Of a stretch of DNA of 8,197 bases, positions 1 to 7,800 are shown one piece after another. The translations under genes and the position numbers were made by a program. The DNA is from Alphaproteobacteria bacterium. Lineage in GTDB: Bacteria; Pseudomonadota; Alphaproteobacteria; Rhizobiales; Aestuariivirgaceae. The first letter of the stretch is position 1, and every line of letters starts with the position of its first letter. The notes beneath the pieces are model-generated. The model saw only the letters and a list, made by a program, of their open reading frames with translations, was not told the origin of the DNA and made no database searches. Location of the stretch: positions 1 to 8,197 of the forward strand of contig JAPLOT010000175.1 of NCBI GenBank assembly GCA_026400595.1, written 5' to 3'.

Positions 1-1296
1 ATCGCCCAGGAATACCGCGGCGCGATTGGCCTCCAGCACGACATCATAGAGCGCGCGCTGCGCGGCCGAAGAAACAGCAACCTTGCGCAGAGGCACGGGC
101 CGCTCGCCGATCATCGCGAGGAGCTCGCGCTCGCGCGGCGCGAGCTCGGCCGTCTGCGCCGAGCCCGCGTCACCGAAGGGCCGCAGCACGAAGCGGCCAT
201 GCAGCGATCCGCCCTCGGTGTCCGCCAGATCGGCCTCCAGCATCGCGATGACGTCCGGATAGCGTGAGGCCAGCAGCGAAACGGGCGCAACGCGCTGCGG
301 GCCCACGGTGAGCTTGCCGTCGAGCCCGATGCCGATTTCGCTGTCGCCGCCAAGGCCGATGGTCCGGACGTCGATGGCCTTGACCATGGTGCGCCAGCCG
401 CCCACCTCGGCACCCTGCTCGGCCACCTGCGGCCGTCCATCGCGCAGGACGCCCAGATCGGTTGTGGTGCCGCCCATGTCGGACATGATGAAGTCCCGGC
501 GGCCGCAGAGCCATGAGGCGCCGACCAGGCTGGCAGCCGGCCCCGACAGCACGGTCTCGATGGGGCGCAGCGCCACGCGCTCGGCCAAGGCCAGCGTGCC
601 GTCGCCCTTGACGATCATCAGCGGGCAGTCGATGCCGAGGTCCGCCATGGATTTGCGCACCGCCGTGATCAGCATGGAAATGCGCGAGATGAGCCTGGCG
701 TTGAGTACCGCGGTGAGCGCACGGCGCGGTGCATCCAGCGACGAGGTGAGTTCGGTCGACAGCGTGACCGGCTTGCCCGTGACCCGGGCGACGAGGTCGC
801 GGGCGGCATGTTCATGCGCCGGATTGCGCACCGCGAAGGCCGATGCGATGGCGAAGGCATCGACCGGCATGGCTGCCGCCGCGGCCTCCAGCGCCACGGC
901 GTCGAGCGGGTGGGCCTCTGCACCCGTGTGGTCGTGGCCGCCCGCGATTATCGCCATGGGCATGCCTGGAAAGGCTTTGGCAATGCCGGTGCGCTCGGCC
1001 ATGGCCTGGTCGAATCCGATGAGGATGACGCCCACCGCGCTGCCGTGGCCCTCGACCACGGCATTGGTGGCCAGCGTGGTCGAGACGGAGACCAGCGCGA
1101 TGTTCTCCGGATGAAGGCCCCGCGGAAGTGCCGCAATGGCCGCCGTGATGGCGCCGCTGACGCCGATCGAGAGATCGCCCTTGGTGGTGATCGACTTGGC
1201 CGAAGCCACCACCTTGTGGCCCTTCGCCTCGATCACCGCGGCGTCGGTATAGGTGCCGCCGGTATCGACGCCGATCAGATAGGTGGCGCTTGCCAT
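1..1296 (-). CDS. Hydantoinase/oxoprolinase family protein (HyuA-like), C-terminal part beyond left edge
   Basis: The frame is open without a stop from the ATG at 1296 to the left edge, giving 432 visible residues. The N-terminus carries the ASKHA-type phosphate loop GVDTGGTYTDA (residues 9-19) and the conserved STTLATNAVVEG (72-83) of the hydantoinase A N-terminal domain. RPIETVLSGPAAS (244-256), DMGGTTTDLG (273-282) and IGLGGDSEIG (313-322) mark the hydantoinase A/oxoprolinase domain. Members hydrolyse cyclic amides (hydantoins, 5-oxoproline) or act as acetone/acetophenone carboxylase-type subunits, with ATP, usually with a HyuB-type partner. The substrate cannot be told from sequence. No signal peptide or membrane segment is seen, so it should be cytoplasmic. 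Relatives are commonly about 500-700 residues, so part of the C-terminus is missing here. The start is the first Met of the conserved N-terminus; the purine-rich stretch at 1304-1311 is only a weak ribosome site. It follows maeB by 30 bp on the same strand with no terminator between, so it is probably the downstream gene of that operon. Confidence 0.9.
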   Translation of the reverse strand, partial: MASATYLIGVDTGGTYTDAAVIEAKGHKVVASAKSITTKGDLSIGVSGAITAAIAALPRGLHPENIALVSVSTTLATNAVVEGHGSAVGVILIGFDQAMAERTGIAKAFPGMPMAIIAGGHDHTGAEAHPLDAVALEAAAAAMPVDAFAIASAFAVRNPAHEHAARDLVARVTGKPVTLSTELTSSLDAPRRALTAVLNARLISRISMLITAVRKSMADLGIDCPLMIVKGDGTLALAERVALRPIETVLSGPAASLVGASWLCGRRDFIMSDMGGTTTDLGVLRDGRPQVAEQGAEVGGWRTMVKAIDVRTIGLGGDSEIGIGLDGKLTVGPQRVAPVSLLASRYPDVIAMLEADLADTEGGSLHGRFVLRPFGDAGSAQTAELAPRERELLAMIGERPVPLRKVAVSSAAQRALYDVVLEANRAAVFLGD

Positions 1297-1326
1297 GCTG
1301 TCGCTTTCTTCGTTTCCCGGAGGATC

Positions 1327-3621
1327 TTATCCCGCCGCGGCGGCCAGTGTCGCTGCCTCGGCAACGGCAATTGCCGTCATGTTGACGACGCCCCGGGACG
1401 TGACGGAACCGGTCAGGATGTGGGCCGGCCGGGCCGTCCCCAGCAGGATGGGGCCGACGGGGAGCGCCTCGCCGAAGACCTTGACGATCTGGTAGGCGAC
1501 GTTGGCTGCGGAAAGATCCGGCATGACCAGGAGATTGGCCTCTCCCTTCAGCGTCGAGCCCGGCAGCTTGCGGTTGCGCACGGCCTCGATCAGCGCCGTA
1601 TCCGCCTGCATCTCGCCGTCGATCTCGAGGCCGGGCGCGCGCTCATGCACAAGCTGCAGCGCCTGGCGCATCTTGAGCGACGACGGCGTATCGAAATCGC
1701 CAAAGTCGGAGTGCGCAACGAGCGCGATCTTGGGCGCGATGCCGAAGCGTTCGACGTGGCGCGCGCACATGACCACCGTGTCGGCGATGGCATCCGCCGA
1801 GGGATCGGCCTGCACGTGGGTATCTGCCAAGAAGACGATGCCGCGCGAGGTGATCATCAGGCTCATGGCCGCGAACTCGCGCACCCCCGGCGCCAGCCCG
1901 ATGATGTTGCGGATGTGGCGCAGCTTGGCGCGGTAGCGGCCCTCCAGACCGCAGATCATGGCATCGGCCTCGCCGCGCCGCATGGCGATCGCCGCGATCA
2001 CCGTGGTGGAGGTACGCACCATGGTGCGGGCGGCGTCCGGCGTGATGCCGCGCCGCCCGGCGACCTCGACCAGGGTTGCGACATAGTCGCGGTAGCGCGG
2101 ATCGTCGTCCGGGTTGACGACCGGAAAGTCCGTACCCGGACGAATGGTGAGGCCGTAGCGCTTGATGCGGCTTTCGATGACTGCCGGGCGGCCGACGAGG
2201 ATGGGAGAGGCGATACCCTCCTCGATCACCACCTGGGCGGCGCGCAGCACGCGCTCGTCCTCGCCGTCGGCATAGATCACACGGCCGGGCGACTTGCGGG
2301 CAGCCGCGAAGATCTGGCGCATGATGAAGCCGGAACGGAAGACGAAGCGCTGCAGGCTTTCGGCATAGGCGTCGATGTCGGCCAGCGGGCGCGTGGCGAC
2401 ACCGCTCTCCATCGCCGCACGCGCCACCGCCGGCGCCACCCGCAGGATGAGGCGCGGATCGAAGGGCGCCGGGATGAGCGAGTCCTTGCCATAGACGCGG
2501 GCCTCGCCGCCATAGGCGCGGGCCACGACGTCGGACGGTGTCTCGCGCGCCAGCTCGGCGATGGCGTTGACCGCAGCCCGCTTCATCGCCTCGTTGATGG
2601 TGGATGCGCCAACGTCCAGGGCGCCGCGGAAGATGTAGGGAAAGCACAGCACGTTATTGACCTGGTTCGGATAGTCCGAGCGGCCGGTGCAGATCATGGC
2701 GTCGGGGCGGATCGCGGTTGCCTCTTCCGGCATGATTTCCGGATTGGGATTGGCCAGCGCCAGGATCAGCGGGTCCGGCGCCATCGCCTTGACCATGTCG
2801 GGTTTCAGCACGCCCCCTGCCGAGAGGCCGAGGAAGATGTCGGCGCCGGCGATCACGTCGGCGAGCCTGCGCTTGTCGGTTTCCTGGGCAAAGGCGGCCT
2901 TCCAGCGGTCCATGAGCGCCTCGCGGCCCTTGTAGACGACGCCCTCGAGATCCGTGACCCAGATGTTCTCCCGCTTCGCGCCCAGGCTGACGAGCTGGTT
3001 GAGGCAAGCGAGTGCTGCGGCTCCGGCGCCGGAGGCCACGATCCTGACCTTCGCGATATCCTTCTTCGCGAGCCGCAGCGCATTGACGACGGCCGCGCCG
3101 ACGATGACAGCCGTGCCGTGCTGATCGTCATGGAAGACCGGAATGGACATGCGCTGGCGCAGCCGCTCCTCGATCTCGAAGCACTCGGGCGCCTTGATGT
3201 CCTCGAGATTGATGCCGCCGAAGGTAGGCTCCAGCGCTGCCACGGTGTCGACGAAGCGGGTGACGTCGGACTCGGCCACTTCGATGTCGAAGACATCGAT
3301 GTCGGCGAACTTCTTGAAGAGCACCGCCTTGCCCTCCATCACGGGCTTGGCGGCCAGCGGTCCGATATTGCCCAGCCCCAGGACAGCCGTGCCATTGGTG
3401 ATGACGCCGACGAGATTGGCGCGGGCCGTGTATTTCGACACCAGCAGGGGATCCGCATGGATGGCCTCGGACACCGCCGCCACGCCTGGCGAATAGGCCA
3501 GCGCCATGTCGCGCTGATTGCCCAGCGGCTTGGTGGCGCGAATCTCCAGCTTTCCCGGCTTCGGTTCGGAATGATAGATGAGCGCGCCCGACTTCAGGTC
3601 GCTGGACATGTTGGACGACAT
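1327..3621 (-). CDS. maeB: Malic enzyme with C-terminal phosphotransacetylase-like domain (MaeB type)
   Basis: This 764-residue protein should catalyse oxidative decarboxylation of malate to pyruvate and CO2 with NAD(P)+ in the cytoplasm. Its length matches MaeB and the rhizobial Dme/Tme enzymes (about 760-770 residues). The malic N-domain includes ALAYSPGVA with the probable catalytic Tyr43 and EGKAVLF with Lys98. Metal ligands lie in NLEDI (Glu140, Asp141) and FHDDQHGT (Asp166). The dinucleotide-binding fold follows at ASGAGAAALA (196-205), and ANPNPEI (290-296) is conserved. From about residue 430 a phosphotransacetylase-like domain runs to the end (YADGEDERVLRAA at 450, TSRGIVFLAD at 591, NLLVMPDLSAANVAYQ at 696). 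In characterised homologues this domain has no transacetylase activity and mediates acetyl-CoA inhibition. The start is fixed by AAGGAG six bases upstream of ATG 3621. No frameshift or missing motif is seen. Whether NADP or NAD is preferred cannot be decided here; NADP is the family default. It is divergent from the gene at 3750. Confidence 0.96.
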   Translation of the reverse strand: MSSNMSSDLKSGALIYHSEPKPGKLEIRATKPLGNQRDMALAYSPGVAAVSEAIHADPLLVSKYTARANLVGVITNGTAVLGLGNIGPLAAKPVMEGKAVLFKKFADIDVFDIEVAESDVTRFVDTVAALEPTFGGINLEDIKAPECFEIEERLRQRMSIPVFHDDQHGTAVIVGAAVVNALRLAKKDIAKVRIVASGAGAAALACLNQLVSLGAKRENIWVTDLEGVVYKGREALMDRWKAAFAQETDKRRLADVIAGADIFLGLSAGGVLKPDMVKAMAPDPLILALANPNPEIMPEEATAIRPDAMICTGRSDYPNQVNNVLCFPYIFRGALDVGASTINEAMKRAAVNAIAELARETPSDVVARAYGGEARVYGKDSLIPAPFDPRLILRVAPAVARAAMESGVATRPLADIDAYAESLQRFVFRSGFIMRQIFAAARKSPGRVIYADGEDERVLRAAQVVIEEGIASPILVGRPAVIESRIKRYGLTIRPGTDFPVVNPDDDPRYRDYVATLVEVAGRRGITPDAARTMVRTSTTVIAAIAMRRGEADAMICGLEGRYRAKLRHIRNIIGLAPGVREFAAMSLMITSRGIVFLADTHVQADPSADAIADTVVMCARHVERFGIAPKIALVAHSDFGDFDTPSSLKMRQALQLVHERAPGLEIDGEMQADTALIEAVRNRKLPGSTLKGEANLLVMPDLSAANVAYQIVKVFGEALPVGPILLGTARPAHILTGSVTSRGVVNMTAIAVAEAATLAAAAG

Positions 3622-3749
3622 CGAGAACTCCTTCAGCCCTGGGCAAAAGACCGTGATTTGCCGGAATTTGCAACAACCAGACGTGGACGGATTTCCGCAC
3701 TGGACCTTGCAGCCAGCCGGGATAGAATGATACGAGATCGTGAGAAGCC
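3622..3749. promoter_or_regulatory. Divergent intergenic promoter region between maeB and the 220-residue protein gene
   Basis: These 128 bases are the only sizeable non-coding stretch in the window and must hold promoters for both directions. For the plus direction a possible -10 is TAGAAT (3723-3728), with a poor -35 TGGACC (3701-3706) and a 16-base spacer. No clear sigma-70 pair is visible for the minus direction. Two copies of ATTTGC (3656-3661 and 3666-3671) sit exactly 10 bp apart, and the second overlaps a TTGC-N8-GCAA dyad (3658-3673). This is a plausible operator about 35-50 bp upstream of the maeB start codon. The promoters are inferred from layout and weak motifs only. Confidence 0.45.
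3628..3633 (-). promoter_or_regulatory. Ribosome binding site of maeB
   Basis: On the minus strand the bases read AAGGAG, ending six bases before the ATG at 3621. This is a near-perfect Shine-Dalgarno sequence and supports 3621 over the second in-frame Met at codon 5. Confidence 0.85.
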
Positions 3750-4412
3750 ATGCTTACGCCTTTGAAATCAGAAGTGCTGAAGGTGGACGACCTCGCGCAT
3801 GAAGCGCGAAGGTTCCGCACCATCCTGTGGTCCTTCGAGCGCAATCTGGAGTTGCTGCTGAAGGACACGGGACTCGTTGCCAAGGTGGACCATGCAGCGC
3901 TCGCCGAGGCCTTTTCGCGCTGGCGCCAGGGTTTCGACCAGACCAAGCATCTGGCCGACATCGACCGGCACGACTTCGTGATCTTCGCGGCCGGGCTCAT
4001 GCTCAAGGAACTGATCGCCACCAACCCGATCACCGCGGTGGGCGAGAAGACGGGCCCCCTGCCCGAACTCCCCGCCAAGATCGATCACCGTCTCAAGCGC
4101 TGGCCGGAGGGCTATGCCTATACCAGTTTCTGTCTCTCGGTCGCCGCCGCGGTGCTGAACGAGATGGGCGATGCCGAGCCGCAGGCGGCGCGTGCCGCCG
4201 ACGATCCGCGTTTCTGGGATTCCTTCCGCGAGAACGTGGCCCAGGACCCGGCCGCGGCGGTGGCCTTCTTCGACATGGTCTGCGGACTCGAACCGAACTG
4301 GCAGTCGCCCGATGTGCCCTGGATGCGCCGGACATTTGCGGAGGGCTTCAGCCGCATCGCCACAGCCAAGACAGCGGAGCTTGATCGACCGGAAGGCTTG
4401 CGCAAAGATTGA
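3750..4412 (+). CDS. Uncharacterised 220-residue protein
   Basis: I do not recognise this family. The start is well constrained: an in-frame TGA lies at 3741-3743 and ATG 3750 is the first start after it, with GAGA (3742-3745) as a modest ribosome site. The protein looks soluble and mostly helical. Residues 1-60 are rich in charged residues with heptad-like hydrophobics. A central segment around DRHDFVIFAAGLMLKEL (72-88) is hydrophobic but contains charges, so it is more likely a buried helix than a membrane span. RWPEGYAYTSFCLSVAAAVL (117-136) is the most distinctive stretch and a likely conserved core. The C-terminal part is acidic then basic. There is no signal peptide, no recognisable catalytic motif and no HTH. 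Codon use matches its neighbours. It ends 23 bases before the start of the response-regulator remnant on the same strand, so the two were probably co-transcribed, and it may be linked to the two-component pair. It is probably a real gene because GC-rich codon use is maintained along it, it has its own promoter region and it fits between its neighbours without overlap. Confidence 0.75.
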   Translation: MLTPLKSEVLKVDDLAHEARRFRTILWSFERNLELLLKDTGLVAKVDHAALAEAFSRWRQGFDQTKHLADIDRHDFVIFAAGLMLKELIATNPITAVGEKTGPLPELPAKIDHRLKRWPEGYAYTSFCLSVAAAVLNEMGDAEPQAARAADDPRFWDSFRENVAQDPAAAVAFFDMVCGLEPNWQSPDVPWMRRTFAEGFSRIATAKTAELDRPEGLRKD

Positions 4413-4420
4413 GGCAGGTC

Positions 4421-4427
4421 AGGGAGG
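4421..4427 (+). promoter_or_regulatory. Ribosome binding site setting a TTG start for the response regulator
   Basis: AGGGAGG lies eight bases before TTG 4436. It selects that TTG, which gives an N-terminus of MGATRILIVDDHPLF, over the upstream in-frame TTG at 4409, which overlaps the end of the preceding gene. No ATG or GTG start is available before the conserved receiver sequence. Confidence 0.75.
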
Positions 4428-4435
4428 GCCGGAGC

Positions 4436-4869
4436 TTGGGGGCAACACGCATACTGATCGTCGACGATCATCCCCTGTTCCGCGAGGCCCTGAAGCAGGC
4501 GATAGCCGGCGGCGTCGCCAATGCCACCATCGCCCAGGCCGGATCGCTGGAATCCGCGCGTGCCGAACTCGACCGCCATGACAACACCGATCTCGTCCTG
4601 CTCGACCTGCGCATGCCGGGGGTCCAGGGCCTATCAGGCCTGATCTTCCTGCGGGCCCAGTACCCCAACGTGCCCGTGGTCATCGTGACCGCTTCCGAGG
4701 ACCACGGCCTGGTGCAGAAGGCGCTCAATCTCGGCGCCTCGGGCTACATCCCGAAGTCCTCCAGCACAAGGCGCATGTGTCGGCGATCCTGCAGAAGCTC
4801 AACGTCTCGAGCCGCACCCAGGCGGTGATCGCCGCAGGCCGCATCGACGGCAGTACGGACCCCGGCTGA
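4436..4869 (+). pseudogene. LuxR/FixJ-type response regulator broken by an internal out-of-frame deletion (CrbR-like)
   Basis: From TTG 4436 the frame encodes a receiver domain with the acidic pair Asp10/Asp11, phosphoacceptor Asp57 in LLDLRMPG, Thr85 in VIVTAS and Lys107 in GYIPKSS. After about residue 110 the expected last receiver helix, linker and first HTH helices are absent. The frame instead runs through an Arg/Ser-rich tail to a TGA at 4826-4828 (130 residues). The missing C-terminus is visible in another frame at 4768-4869, where KAHVSAILQKLNVSSRTQAV is the recognition helix and end of a LuxR-type HTH. Comparison with family layout (about 210-230 residues) suggests loss of roughly 75-80 codons, with a lost length of 3n+1 bases. 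Such regulators bind DNA when phosphorylated. Here the receiver lacks its last helix and the HTH is incomplete, so neither a truncated nor a frameshifted product should bind DNA. It lies 23 bp after the 220-residue gene and converges with the sensor kinase, its likely partner. An assembly error is the main alternative. Confidence 0.85.
4768..4869 (+). other. Orphaned C-terminal HTH remnant of the response regulator
   Basis: Read from AAG 4768, this frame gives 33 residues beginning KAHVSAILQKLNVSSRTQAV and ending in TGA at 4867-4869. KAHVSAIL-x-KLNV-x-(S/N)RTQA is the classic recognition-helix end of the LuxR/FixJ HTH. It is not in frame with the upstream receiver domain and has no start or ribosome site of its own, so it is a relic and not a separate gene. 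Confidence 0.88.
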
Positions 4870-7800
4870 TCACTCCGCGGCTTCGGTCCTGACCGCAACA
4901 TGCGCCATGGCAGCGCGCAGCGCCGCCGGTTTCACCGGCTTGCGCAGGATGTGGATGTCGTGCGCCACCGCGCTGTCGGCCACGGCGGGCGAGCGGTCGG
5001 CGGTGATGAGCACGGCGGGAATGTGCTTGCGGGCCCGCTTGCGCAGGGCACGCACCACCGAGATCCCATCCTCGCGTACCAGATGATAGTCGGCGAGGAT
5101 CATGTCGAGCTTGCCGCCGACGGCTTGCAGGGCCTTGACCGCTTCGGCCTGGCTGCGCGCCCGGTGAACGATGAAGCCCCAGCCGGTGAGCAGGGTTTCC
5201 ATGCCGTCGAGGATGGCCTTCTCGTTGTCGATGACCAGAACGGTGACAGCATTGGGCAGGCCCGGTGTGCGGAGCGGCTGCGGCTTGGCTGCCGGAAGCC
5301 GGGGCAGGCCCACTGCGGCCACCGGCACCTCGATGGCAAAGCAGCTGCCGCGCTCGAGCGTCGAGCGGACCGTGACCGGCGCGTTCAGCACGCGGGCGAT
5401 GCGCTCGACGATCGACAGGCCCAGCCCCAGCCCCGTCTGCTCATCGTCGCCATGCAGGCGCTGGAATTCCTGGAAGATCACGTCACGCTTGTCTGCCGGA
5501 ATGCCGGGACCCGTGTCATGCACTTCGATCCGCAGTTTCGATCCCCGCCGGCGGCAGCCCATGAGCACTTCGCCCTGACGCGTATACTTGATGGCATTGG
5601 CCACCAGATTCTGCAGCACCCGGCGCAAGAGCTTGCGGTCGGTCTCGACGGTGAGCCCGCAGGGCATCACCTTGAGGCGCAGATTCTTCCGCGCGGCGGC
5701 CGGCGTAAACTCGAGCGCCAGGGCCTGCACCATCTCGTCGATGCGGAAGGGCGCCACATCCGGCTTCATGGCGCCGGCATCGAGGCGCGAGATATCCAAC
5801 AGCGCGGAAAGAATGTCTTCCACCGCTTCAAGCGAGGCATCGACATTGCGGGCCAGGTCGGATTCCTCCGTCCGCCGCGTGCGCTCCACCAGGCTGGCCG
5901 CGAAGAGCCGGGCCGCGTTGAGCGGCTGCAGGATGTCATGGCTCGCCGCGGCCAGGAACTGGGTCTTCGACGTATTGGCGGCATCGGCTTCCGACTTCGC
6001 GACCGCCAGCGCCTTGTTGAGGCGGGTCAGTTCGGCAGTGCGTTCGGCAACGCGGCGCTCCAATGACTCGTTGGCGCGCTGCAGGGCATCGGCGGCCTCC
6101 ACGCTTTCCGTGACATCGATGAAGGTGACGACCACGCCGCCATCCGGCATCGAGCTTGACCGGATTTCCAGCACCTTGCCGGTGTCGGTCATCCGTTCGC
6201 GGAACAGGTCATGGGTGTCCATCAGCTTGCGGAGGCGGTCGACGCTCCGTTCCTGGCGGCTGTCGGTGCGGGCAAGGAAGGCCGGGACGATCTCGGCCAT
6301 GGGCGCGCCGACGCGGGTCATCTCGCTGCTCAGCGAGAGATAATCCTGGAACTGGCTGTTCCAGCAGATCAGCGCCATGTCCCTGTCGAAAACGGCGATG
6401 GCCTGGCCCACATTGTCGATGGCCGACTGCAGGACATCGCGGTTGTACTGGATGGCGGCAGAAGCATCGTCGAGCAGCCGCATGGCGCCGCGCGCGTGGG
6501 TGGAATGGCGCTCCAGCATGAGCGCGATCACCAGTCGCGCGGATGACACCCCGACGGCGCTGGCGAGCAGATGCTCGGCAAAGCGGAAGAGCCGGATATC
6601 GGCCTCCTGTCCGACCACGTTGCCGCCGCCGCGCTGGGCGAAGTACTCGGCGAAGGCGGCGCGCGACCGTGCCGGGCCGATGTAGCGGGCGACCGTCGCC
6701 TCAAGGCGCTCGGCGGAGACGGTGGTTCGCCATAGCCGGAATCCCGCTCCCGGGCCGGGGATCTCGCGCGACACGAAGCTTGCCGCCTGCATGCGCTCGA
6801 TGGCAGTGGGCAGGCGCATGAGCGAGACCACCACATAGGTGGAAATGTTGACGATCATGCTCCACAGCACGCCGTGGGTGACCGGATCGAATTCCATGAA
6901 GAAAAGCATGCGCGGCCTGAGCACCGCGAGGCCCAGGGGGCCATCGTCGACGAAACCGCGGCCGATCCAGCCGGCATCGACGAAGGACGGCAGCAGGAGC
7001 GTGTAGAGCCAGACGGTAGATCCGGCGGCGATGCCGGCCATGGCGCCCCGCGCCGTGCCGCGCCGCCACAGAAGTCCGCCGAAGAAGGCCGGGGCGAGCT
7101 GTGCAATGGCAGCAAAGGAGATAAGGCCCACCTGCGCCAGCGCCGCCGAGGAGCCGATCATCCGGTAGTAGCCGTAGGCGAGTGTAAGCACCAGCACGAT
7201 GGCCCAGCGCCGGATGAGCACCAGGCGTTCGCCCATGTCGTTGTGAATTGCGACGCGTTCCTGATCCCTTTGGCGCAGCAGAAGCGGCACCACGAGATTG
7301 TTGCAGACCATGATCGACAACGCGATGCATTCCACGATCACCATGGCGGTGGAGGCGGACAGTCCGCCGATGAAGGCGATCATGGTGAAGATCTGGCTGC
7401 CGGCATTGACCGGCAGCGCCAGCACGAAGGTGTCGGGATCCGAGCCGGGCGGCATGACCAGCAGGCCGGCGACGTCGAGGCCCTGCGAGAACAGGCCTTC
7501 GACCTGCGGCGCGGCGGCGATTCGCGCGAAGAAGCTGCCCCAGCCGCCCATGATGCCGTTCACCACGAAGAACCCGACCAGCAGGAAGGCGACCAGCTTC
7601 ACGATCGATTCGACAGCGATGGCCAGGATCATGCCGTCCTGGTGCTCGGTTGTATCGATGTGGCGGGTGCCGAAGAGGATGGCGAAAATACCCATGGTGA
7701 CGGCCACCATGATCGACAGGCCATCGATGCCTGAGGCCGAGGCGGGCAGCCCGGTCTGCCAGAGCGGCGCGAAATTGATCACCTGCAGCGAGGTCGAGAC

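Noticed and set aside
1297..1326. Terminator between maeB and the HyuA-like gene
   Set aside because: The 30 bases contain no GC-rich inverted repeat and no run of T in either direction.
1643..2647. Minus-strand 334-codon frame within maeB
   Set aside because: It lies in another frame of the same strand as maeB and is Arg/Gly/His/Pro-rich. The maeB frame carries all the conserved residues.
808..3765. A 985-codon open frame on the plus strand, antisense to the HyuA-like gene and the whole of maeB
   Set aside because: It mirrors two genes with clear family motifs on the minus strand. In GC-rich DNA, codons ending in G or C suppress stops in the opposing frame. Its translation is Arg/Asp/Gly/His-rich, with no recognisable domain.
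4436..4828. A natural single-domain receiver protein, not a broken regulator
   Set aside because: The receiver lacks its last helix, the tail is an Arg/Ser-rich frameshift product, and a recognisable LuxR-type HTH end lies directly downstream in another frame.
4900..6066. Plus-strand open frame of 388 codons opposite the kinase
   Set aside because: It is a shadow of the HisKA, HATPase and receiver coding sequence. The composition is low-complexity and rich in His, Arg and Asp, and there is no credible ribosome site.
6874..7734. Plus-strand open frame of 286 codons opposite the symporter domain
   Set aside because: It is antisense to membrane helices, and its charged composition is the usual mirror of hydrophobic codons. 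It has no motif.
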